This document shows positions 58,337-64,000 of a DNA stretch of 64,000 nt, one piece after another. Every line of letters starts with the position of its first letter. Within the stretch, counting starts at the first letter, position 1. The DNA is taken from positions 3,844,001-3,908,000 of the forward strand of contig NZ_JAUSYS010000001.1 of assembly GCF_030817015.1 (NCBI RefSeq), written 5' to 3'. The notes beneath the pieces are model-generated. The model had not been told where the DNA came from. It searched no databases and saw only the letters and a list, made by a program, of their open reading frames with translations. The DNA comes from Arthrobacter sp. V1I7. GTDB lineage: Bacteria; Actinomycetota; Actinomycetes; Actinomycetales; Micrococcaceae. The position numbers were made by a program, and so were the translations under genes.

Positions 58337-59599
58337 ATGGAACGGCCAGGCCGGAGGTTGCCAGTCCGAAGCCGGCGGCATTCTGCCGGAGCGTTCGGAA
58401 CGAGAGCGGATCCCTCCTGGGGCCCGGTGGTGGGCTTTGGCCTGGTAAGTCTGGCGGCGGACGTGGTTTCCGACGGCGCCCGGCCGCTGGCGGGTCCGTT
58501 GCTGGCCCAGCTCGGCGCCTCGGCACTGCTCGTGGGCCTCGTGACCGGAGGCGCCGAGGCCGCCGCCCAGGGCCTGCGGCTCGTTTTCGGTCCGTGGGCG
58601 GACCGCACCCGCAGATACTGGACCTTCACAGTGGCCGGATACGCGCTCACGGCGGTCAGTGTCCCACTGCTTGCACTGGCTCCAGCTATAGGAGCAGCCG
58701 GCCTGATCCTGGCCTCTACGCTCATTCTCGGAGACCGCGTGGGCAAGGCTGTCCGCAGCCCGGCCAAGACCGTTCTGCTGGCCGCCGCGGCCAAGCCCGT
58801 CGGGCGCGGGCGCGGCTTCGCCGTCCACAAGTCCCTCGACCTCGCCGGGGCGCTACTCGGGCCGCTTCTGGTTTCGGCGGTGCTTGCCGTCACCGGTCTT
58901 ATCACGGCGGCCTTCGCAGTGCTGGCACTTCCGGCTTCCGCAGCGCTGTTCCTGCTGGTCCGGCTGCGCCGCCGGGTCCCGGATCCGGGCGCCGGCGCAC
59001 AAGCGGAGGGGTCGACGTCGGCATCCCCACCGACGGCGGCCCGGCGGCCGTCGTTGTTCACGGGACCCTTCCTGCTGTTCGGCGTCGCCGCCTTCTTCTG
59101 GAGCTCGGGCCTGGTGGCGTTCGGCGTCATCTCGTTCCACCTGACGACGACGGCGGCCGTTCCGGTCGCGGTGATCCCGCTGCTCTACGCCGGAGCGATG
59201 GGCGCCGCGGCGCTCGGTGCGCTTGCCAGTGGCGTGGTTTACGACCGCGTGGGAGGGGCTGTGCTCCTTGCGCTGCCCTTTATGATTGCTGCCGTGCCGG
59301 TACTGGCGCTGGCGCCGGGAACCGGTCTGGTCATGGCCGGGGTCCTGGTCTGGGGAACCGCCACGGGCATTCAAGATTCCACGGTCAAGGCGCTCATTGC
59401 CGACCTGGTGCCGGAACTCCGGCAAGGGACGGCGTACGGCGTCTTCGCGGCGTTCGAGGGTGCCGGGGCACTGGCGGGCGGCGCCCTGTACGGCGCGCTC
59501 TACGACGCCCGGCCACTGCTCATCGGGTCAGTGGCCGCGTTGCAGGTGGTCGCCGTCGTCGTGCTGCTGGCGGCGATGCGCAGCTCGCAGCGGACCTAG
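58337..59599 (+). CDS. MFS transporter
   Basis: 420 residues, about 12 hydrophobic spans. The loop between spans 2 and 3 reads GPWADRTRRYWT, fitting the MFS signature G-x3-D-R-x-G/R-R. Spans 6 and 7 are joined by a hydrophilic loop (RRRVPDPGAGAQAEGSTS). A small-molecule exporter or importer; substrate unknown. The start is uncertain: the first 28 residues are basic and without conserved features, and no clear ribosome-binding site is seen, so an internal start near 58425 is possible. Confidence 0.8.
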   Translation: MERPGRRLPVRSRRHSAGAFGTRADPSWGPVVGFGLVSLAADVVSDGARPLAGPLLAQLGASALLVGLVTGGAEAAAQGLRLVFGPWADRTRRYWTFTVAGYALTAVSVPLLALAPAIGAAGLILASTLILGDRVGKAVRSPAKTVLLAAAAKPVGRGRGFAVHKSLDLAGALLGPLLVSAVLAVTGLITAAFAVLALPASAALFLLVRLRRRVPDPGAGAQAEGSTSASPPTAARRPSLFTGPFLLFGVAAFFWSSGLVAFGVISFHLTTTAAVPVAVIPLLYAGAMGAAALGALASGVVYDRVGGAVLLALPFMIAAVPVLALAPGTGLVMAGVLVWGTATGIQDSTVKALIADLVPELRQGTAYGVFAAFEGAGALAGGALYGALYDARPLLIGSVAALQVVAVVVLLAAMRSSQRT

Positions 59600-59684
59600 C
59601 CTCCGCCGGGTCCCCTCCCCGGCACAGGACCCTGGCCCCGCTGCTTGAGCGGCGCCGCCGGGTTGCGGCTTCTATGATTCATGC

Positions 59685-60737
59685 ATGGGAGAGCTGGAGC
59701 TGGCGGGCATTGCGGCACGGCTTTATGCCTTGCCGTTCGACGATTTCGTGGCCGCCCGGACAGCCGCCGCAAAGGAAGTCGCCGCCTCCGCGCCGGGCAA
59801 GGGAGCCGCCGCGAAGGAACACCGATCCCTGGCTGCCGATGTGCGCTCGCTGCCCAAGCCGTCCGTGGCGGCGTGGGCCGTGAACATGCTCGCGGCGCAC
59901 CAACCCGAGACCCTCACTGAGCTCGCCGCGTTGGGCCAGACCATGCGCGCCGCACAGGCTGCCCTGGATGCTGCCGAACTCCGCCGGCTAGCCCACCAGC
60001 GGCGGCAGCTCCTGGCCAGTGCCGTCAGGGATGCCCAGACTGTGGCAGAACAGCACGGCCGGAAGATCAGCGGTGCGATCGCCAGCGAAGTGGAAGAGAC
60101 CCTGCGTGCCGCCACGGCCGACGAAGGCGCGGCGGCGGCCGCGCAGAGCGGCCGTCTGCTCCGGGGGCTGTCCGCCGACGGCGTCGACGTCGTGGAGCTC
60201 GCCGGTGCCGTGGCGCTTCCGTCCATCGCCGGCCCGGCAGTCGCCGGTATCGCCTCGACAGGTACATCCCCCTCGACGGCGCAAGGCAGGACGAAGGCGG
60301 CAAAGCAGCCGGCGCAGGCAGCAATGCCGGCTGCACAAGCGACCCAGCAGGCGATCAGGCAGACGACCAAGCAGCCGACGCAGCCCCGGCTGCGAGCGGT
60401 GCGGGAGGCGCCCCGCGCGGCCACGCCGTCCGTGCTCGAACGCGCCCGCGCCGCGTTCACCGCAGCCGAAGAGTACGCGCGCGAAGCCGCGGAGGACGCG
60501 CTCCGGTCCGGGCAGGAGCTTGACGAGACCAGGGCCCTGACGTCGGAGCTGGCCGAGGCGGCACGCTCTCTGAGGAAGCAGCTGGAACAGACGGAGCTGG
60601 ACCTCAAATCGGCGCGCAAGCGACAGGAGCTGTTGGCTGCCCAGGCCCAGCAGGCGGTCCGGGCCGCAGACCGGGCACGGCGGCAAGAGGACCTCGCCCG
60701 CGAACGCGTACTGCGCCTTGGCAACACGCCGGACTAG
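59685..60737 (+). CDS. hypothetical Ala-rich coiled-coil protein
   Basis: 350 residues, soluble, no signal peptide. Residues 1-150 are helical with LYALPFDDFVAARTAAAKEV and LPKPSVAAWAVNMLA, a recurring actinobacterial opening. A low-complexity linker rich in Ala/Gln/Thr follows (about 205-245). Residues about 255-345 form a long coiled coil (ALRSGQELDETRALTSELAE, LRKQLEQTELDLKSARKRQE). It may be a structural or nucleoid-related protein. No family function is known to me. The ATG follows shortly after the MFS gene, 85 bp downstream. Confidence 0.75.
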   Translation: MGELELAGIAARLYALPFDDFVAARTAAAKEVAASAPGKGAAAKEHRSLAADVRSLPKPSVAAWAVNMLAAHQPETLTELAALGQTMRAAQAALDAAELRRLAHQRRQLLASAVRDAQTVAEQHGRKISGAIASEVEETLRAATADEGAAAAAQSGRLLRGLSADGVDVVELAGAVALPSIAGPAVAGIASTGTSPSTAQGRTKAAKQPAQAAMPAAQATQQAIRQTTKQPTQPRLRAVREAPRAATPSVLERARAAFTAAEEYAREAAEDALRSGQELDETRALTSELAEAARSLRKQLEQTELDLKSARKRQELLAAQAQQAVRAADRARRQEDLARERVLRLGNTPD

Positions 60738-60776
60738 CGAGCGAATACTGTCGGAGGCCGGTTGCACACTTGATTC

Positions 60777-60956
60777 ATGGAAACGAATCAGTACTTTGAA
60801 GTGACATATCTGGACACCGACTGCGGCCGTATCCGCACGGAGACATTCGACGACGCCGCCGCTGCGGGGCGCTTCGCCAGCCGACGCGTTGCCGATGAAG
60901 ACGGCTGGGCCACCATCGACACCGTGCCCAGCGTGGAGCGCCGGAAGGCTGCCTGA
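60777..60956 (+). CDS. small hypothetical protein (59 aa)
   Basis: A 59-residue protein starting METNQYFEVTYLDTDCGRIR and ending SVERRKAA. It has an acidic body, one Cys and strong GC-rich third positions, which support it as real. The ribosome-binding site is weak (GGAGG about 20 bp upstream). It lies 39 bp after the coiled-coil gene on the same strand. No family is recognised. Confidence 0.55.
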   Translation: METNQYFEVTYLDTDCGRIRTETFDDAAAAGRFASRRVADEDGWATIDTVPSVERRKAA

Positions 60957-60987
60957 GCCGTCCCCGACGGGTGGTTTACCCGGCAGA

Positions 60988-61018
60988 AGGGCCTCCACCC
61001 GAGATAGGTGAAGGCCCT
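60988..61018. terminator. convergent hairpin between the 59-aa gene and the aldo/keto reductase gene
   Basis: AGGGCCT-C-CACC pairs with GGTG-A-AGGCCCT across a 7-nt loop, with one C-A mismatch. No T-run on either side. Confidence 0.5.
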
Positions 61019-61071
61019 GCGCGGTCCCCGTTCAGCCGCCGCACATGTCCTGGCTGAACCGCGGTCCTGGG

Positions 61072-61917
61072 TCAGGCGAAGTCGGAAACCGCCGGGTCCG
61101 CACCGATGCGACCGGCGCCCCCGGCGGAGTTGTCCAGGCCGTTGATGGCCTGTACATCCGTTTCGTCCAAAGCGACGTCCAGGGCCGCGTAGTTCTCGCG
61201 GATCCGGGACTCGGTCACGGACTTGGGGATGACCACGTTGCCGATGGCGAGGTGCCATGCGATGACAACCTGCGCCGGCGTGGCGCTGTGCTTGGCCGCG
61301 ATCTGAGCGATCACGGAGCTCTCCAGCAGCTCGCCGCCCTGGCCCAGCGGCGACCAGGCCTGGGTCAGGATGCCCTTGGCGGCATTGAATTCGCGTAGCT
61401 CGGCCTGGTTGAAGAAGGGGTGCAGTTCGATCTGGTTGATGGCCGGAACGACGCCGGTCTCGTCGATTAGACGCTGCAGACCTTCCTTGGTGAAGTTGGA
61501 GACACCGATGGTCTTGACGCGGCCCTGCTTCTGGAGCTCTATGAGAGCCTTCCAGGTGTCGACATATTTGTCCTGCTTCGGCTGCTGCCAGTGGATCAGG
61601 TACAGGTCCAGCGTCTCGAGGCCGAGCCGTTCCAGGGAGGCCTCGAACGCCGCCAGCGTCGATTCGTAGCCCTGGTCCGCGTTCCACAGCTTGGTGGTAA
61701 TGAAGATTTCCTCGGGCTTGAGACCGGAGCGCTCAACGGCGCGGCCGACCCCGGCTTCGTTGCCGTAGATCTTCGCGGTGTCAATGTGGCGGAAACCTGC
61801 TTCGAACGCCTGGACAACCACCTTTTCGGCTACATCGTCTTCAACCTGCCACACCCCGTAGCCGAGCTGGGGAATGGTGTTGCCGTCATTAAAAGTCAGT
61901 ACTGGAGAAGAAGTCAT
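61072..61917 (-). CDS. aldo/keto reductase
   Basis: 281 residues, NADPH-dependent (beta/alpha)8 barrel. Catalytic residues are visible: Asp in HIDTAKIYG, Tyr in IYGNE, Lys in FITTKLWN and His in LYLIHWQQP. The NADPH-binding segment is VVIPKSVTESRIREN. Closest in pattern to 2,5-diketo-D-gluconate reductase-like (AKR5) enzymes; the real substrate could be any small aldehyde. The ATG at 61917 begins right at the conserved start. Confidence 0.93.
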   Translation of the reverse strand: MTSSPVLTFNDGNTIPQLGYGVWQVEDDVAEKVVVQAFEAGFRHIDTAKIYGNEAGVGRAVERSGLKPEEIFITTKLWNADQGYESTLAAFEASLERLGLETLDLYLIHWQQPKQDKYVDTWKALIELQKQGRVKTIGVSNFTKEGLQRLIDETGVVPAINQIELHPFFNQAELREFNAAKGILTQAWSPLGQGGELLESSVIAQIAAKHSATPAQVVIAWHLAIGNVVIPKSVTESRIRENYAALDVALDETDVQAINGLDNSAGGAGRIGADPAVSDFA

Positions 61918-62020
61918 CCGACCATCCTGCCAATTTGCGTACCATCGGGCCAGAGCAGGGGCAAAGCTAAGCTACCCGCGTAACTCGGAATACCGTCCGG
62001 CGGCCAGCGCCGCCACGGCC

Positions 62021-62476
62021 TCAGCCCTCGGCGGCGGCTTCGCCAAGACGCCTTTCAGCGTCGCGGACGTGTTCCAGCACCGACTCGGCCCGCCGCCGGA
62101 CCGATTCCGCGCCGGCGGGCACGGGACCGACCGCCAGCCGGAGCATCGCCGCCGCCTCCGCCGTCGTGGCGAGAGAGTTGCCCGCGGTAGAGAGCGAGCG
62201 GTGGACACCGGCCAGTGCGCCCGGAATGTCGAGGCCGTCGCTGGGTGAGCACCTCTGGGCCTCGACGCAGATCAGCCGGACCCGTACGGCGACTTCAGAC
62301 AGTTCATTGGCGACGTCGACGAGTTCGGCGTAGAGCGCGTCGTCCTCCACACCGTCCAGGACCTGGTGGTATCGGTCCAGTCCGCGGATGAAGCGGTCAT
62401 TCGCCCGCCGCCAGAGTCCCTTGCCGAGCTCGGCGTCGTCCTTCTTTCCCTGCCGGGCAGTAGTGAAGAATCCCAA
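62021..62476 (-). CDS. hypothetical helical protein downstream of bpa
   Basis: 151 residues, soluble and mostly helical (GKGLWRRANDRFIRGLDRYH, DALYAELVDVANELSEVAV, LEHVRDAERRLGEAAAEG). The start is taken as TTG 62476 (GFFTTARQGKKDD) because AGGGGA lies a few bases upstream and the preceding gene stops at 62484. No ATG starts it without overlapping bpa out of frame. The two genes are only 7 bp apart and probably cotranscribed. No family function is recognised. Confidence 0.7.
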   Translation of the reverse strand: MGFFTTARQGKKDDAELGKGLWRRANDRFIRGLDRYHQVLDGVEDDALYAELVDVANELSEVAVRVRLICVEAQRCSPSDGLDIPGALAGVHRSLSTAGNSLATTAEAAAMLRLAVGPVPAGAESVRRRAESVLEHVRDAERRLGEAAAEG

Positions 62477-62483
62477 GGGTCCC

Positions 62484-63203
62484 CTAGAGGTACTGGCCGG
62501 GACCGTGGTCCGGATCGGCGCGTTCTGACGGCGAGGTGTGGTCAGCCCCGGACCCGGGCGCGCCCGCCCGCTGGGGTTCACCGTTTTCGCCGATGACGAC
62601 GCCCGGAGCGATCACCGTTCCGGGTGGCAACTGGCGAAGCTGGCGCTGGACGGCGGCGTGTTCCCGTGCTGCGTGCTGCGCCGCGAGGGCCGTCTGGATG
62701 CCATGGAAGAGGCCTTCGAGCCAGCCGACCAGCTGGGCCTGGGCGATCCGGAGTTCGGCATCCGAGGGCGTGGCGTCCTCGGAGAAGGGAAGATTGATCC
62801 GTTCGAGCTCCTCAACTAGCTCGGGCGCGAGGCCGTCCTCAAGCTCCTTGATCGAGCGTTCATGGATTCCGGCAAGACGGGCCCGAGCCGCATCATCCAG
62901 CGGCGCCGACTTAACCTCGTCCAGCAGCTGCTTCATCATGGTTCCAATCCGCATGACCTTGGCGGGCTCATCCACGAGGTCCTGCAGTTGGCTGCCCTTG
63001 GGACGCGGGGCTCCGGGCTGCCCGCCGTCCGGGTGACCGTGCGGTTCCGGCACCGCGGGCTGCCCCGGCTGCCCGGGCTGCCCCGGTTGCCCGGCCGGTC
63101 CCGGTTGCTGCCCTGCGCCCGGGGTCGGGGCAATGGCCTCGTCCAGGGTGGTGCCCTCGACGGCAACGTCTTCGGCAGGCTGGGTGGCGTTCGGATCGCT
63201 CAT
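62484..63203 (-). CDS. bpa: bacterial proteasome activator (DUF2587)
   Basis: 239 residues. A disordered N-terminus with a GQP repeat (about residues 38-49) precedes a four-helix core typical of Bpa/DUF2587: VDEPAKVMRIGTMMKQLLDE, IHERSIKELEDGLAPELVEE, LERINLPF and RIAQAQLVGWLEGLFHGIQ. The C-terminus is GQYL, the tail with which mycobacterial Bpa docks into the 20S proteasome. It forms a ring that opens the proteasome without ATP. The presence of Bpa implies a proteasome elsewhere in this genome. Confidence 0.9.
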   Translation of the reverse strand: MSDPNATQPAEDVAVEGTTLDEAIAPTPGAGQQPGPAGQPGQPGQPGQPAVPEPHGHPDGGQPGAPRPKGSQLQDLVDEPAKVMRIGTMMKQLLDEVKSAPLDDAARARLAGIHERSIKELEDGLAPELVEELERINLPFSEDATPSDAELRIAQAQLVGWLEGLFHGIQTALAAQHAAREHAAVQRQLRQLPPGTVIAPGVVIGENGEPQRAGAPGSGADHTSPSERADPDHGPGQYL

Positions 63204-63315
63204 GGCTTCATACTCTCACGAGCCGGAGACGGGAACCGGCCGGCCGCTTCGCCGACCCGCAAGGTACGCAGGAAACAGCGGCACCCGCCAAACCGCAGCG
63301 TGACATGAAACGAAC

Positions 63316-63357
63316 GGAGGACGCCGTCGCGCCTCAACGTGCGCGATGACGTCCTCC
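63316..63357 (-). terminator. hairpin terminator after cstA-ybdD
   Basis: Outer stem GGAGGACG (63316-63323) with CGTCCTCC (63350-63357), and inner stem TCGCGC/GCGCGA. It lies about 60 bp past the ybdD stop on the minus strand. Confidence 0.65.
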
Positions 63358-63384
63358 AGAATGTGGCTGGCAGGCCAGCAATAC

Positions 63385-63428
63385 CGGGTCAGTAATATAC
63401 CTGGTCAGTAATATACCGGGTCAGCAGC
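63385..63428. repeat. 16-bp tandem repeat at the ybdD 3' end
   Basis: CGGGTCAGTAATATAC (63385-63400), CTGGTCAGTAATATAC (63401-63416) and CGGGTCAGCAGC (63417-63428, partial). The last copy contains the ybdD stop codon, so the repeat looks like a duplication of the gene end. Confidence 0.85.
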
Positions 63429-63612
63429 ACCGACCCTGCGGGTTGCTGTCCTGGCGGTCCGTGTGGTCCCGCCAGAACTCGCGCTCCGTCAGCGGCGGGT
63501 CTTCGTGGCCCGAGCCTGCGTGGTGTTCCAGGTACTTCGCGTACGCATCCGCACCCATCACCCCGCCCAGATAGCGGGCGAAGCCCCGAAGGCTCTCAAC
63601 CACTGCGTTCAT
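63421..63612 (-). CDS. ybdD: YbdD/YjiX family protein
   Basis: 63 residues: MNAVVESLRGFARYLGGVMG, then AYAKYLEHHAG, LTEREFWRDHTDRQ and a C-terminal GRCC. This is the small YbdD/YjiX family that accompanies CstA-type carbon-starvation transporters and is thought to assist pyruvate/peptide uptake. It starts 13 bp after the cstA stop. The ATG at 63612 is the first in the conserved region. The stop codon lies in a 16-bp repeat. Confidence 0.9.
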   Translation of the reverse strand: MNAVVESLRGFARYLGGVMGADAYAKYLEHHAGSGHEDPPLTEREFWRDHTDRQDSNPQGRCC

Positions 63613-63625
63613 GACCGGTTCCGCA

Positions 63626-64000
63626 TCAGTGGTGCGCGGCCTTTTCGAACCGCTTATCCGCCGGGAGCTTGTTCCACTCGGCCAGGAGCTCACGCTCGGA
63701 CGGAGTGGGTACCGGGCCAGCCGGAGCGAAAACGCGGGCCGGCAGTGCGGGGTCCTCGTGATCCTTGTTGGTCACGCCGGCCCTGGTGTTGCGGATCGCC
63801 TTGTAGGTGGCCAGCAACGCCGTCGTGATGACGATGATGCTGAGCACCACGAAGATGACCGAGAGCCAGCCCTGGATCGCCGTGTTGCGCACTACGGCCT
63901 CCATGGCAGGCACCGTCCTGGCTGTGCCGAAGGAGGTCTCGCCTTCGGCGAGGGCCTTGGAGAACGCCGCGTTGTTGGCGAAGTAGCCGACAGCCGGAGT
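63626..64000 (-). CDS. cstA: carbon starvation protein A, C-terminal part
   Basis: The last 124 residues are visible; the 5' end is beyond the right edge. A hydrophobic span (WLSVIFVVLSIIVITTALLA) is followed by the conserved TYKAIRN and a hydrophilic tail ending FEKAAHH. The neighbouring ybdD gene, its usual partner, supports the call. CstA imports pyruvate and/or peptides during carbon starvation. Only the C-terminus can be judged here. Confidence 0.85.
   Translation of the reverse strand, partial: TPAVGYFANNAAFSKALAEGETSFGTARTVPAMEAVVRNTAIQGWLSVIFVVLSIIVITTALLATYKAIRNTRAGVTNKDHEDPALPARVFAPAGPVPTPSERELLAEWNKLPADKRFEKAAHH

Overview
The window is chromosomal DNA of a high-GC Gram-positive actinobacterium, most probably Arthrobacter/Pseudarthrobacter or a close relative in the Micrococcaceae. 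This rests on the GC-rich third codon positions, many GTG starts, the GlgE-type glycogen pathway, CarD, SenX3/RegX3, a proteasome activator ending in GQYL, and a 16S-23S-5S rRNA operon whose spacer has no tRNA. The species call is inference; no database was searched.

Layout. 1-5315: a GyrI-like gene running off the left edge, then a putrescine-from-agmatine operon (aguB, aguA, APC permease) behind a symmetric double operator, then an NAD-dependent epimerase. 5373-9310: a secreted beta-helix protein of lower GC, a zinc carboxypeptidase (M14) with a small overlapping upstream gene, and tRNA-Thr(TGT). 9565-17937: a DsbA-like protein, trehalose synthesis (otsA-otsB), a sugar ABC-transporter ATPase with a structured leader, a DUF4032 protein, a GlcD-type FAD oxidase and an SRPBCC protein. 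18048-23909: a complete rRNA operon on the minus strand.

24099-37039 is a storage-carbohydrate cluster. glgE, treS and a fused maltokinase-branching enzyme (mak-glgB) form one minus-strand operon, with glgP divergent and a barstar-like gene and glgX beyond it. Together with OtsAB the genes link trehalose to alpha-glucan: trehalose to maltose (TreS), maltose-1-phosphate (Mak), chain extension (GlgE), branching (GlgB), phosphorolysis (GlgP) and debranching (GlgX).

37163-52545 is mainly conserved housekeeping: a nitrilase, rlmB, cysS, ispF-ispD, carD, a lipoprotein, the phosphate two-component system regX3-senX3 with PHO-box repeats before phoU, gpmA, a methyltransferase, a trans-sulfuration enzyme, tmk and holB. 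52626-64000 is more accessory: a secreted TAP-like hydrolase, tRNA-Thr(CGT), an NTF2-like protein, a LysM/transglycosylase protein, a GH128-like glycosidase, a frameshifted gene remnant, an MFS transporter, small hypotheticals, an aldo/keto reductase, the proteasome activator Bpa, and ybdD-cstA.

The strongest unexplained signals are: a 32-bp-phased array of nine TGAGGGAGCG motifs that reverses orientation about a central hairpin (38030-38280); the symmetric double operator (395-480); the mak-glgB fusion that keeps an internal ribosome-binding site; a UUCG-capped hairpin in an ABC-ATPase leader; and a 56-bp tandem triplication running through a stop codon (48929-49093).
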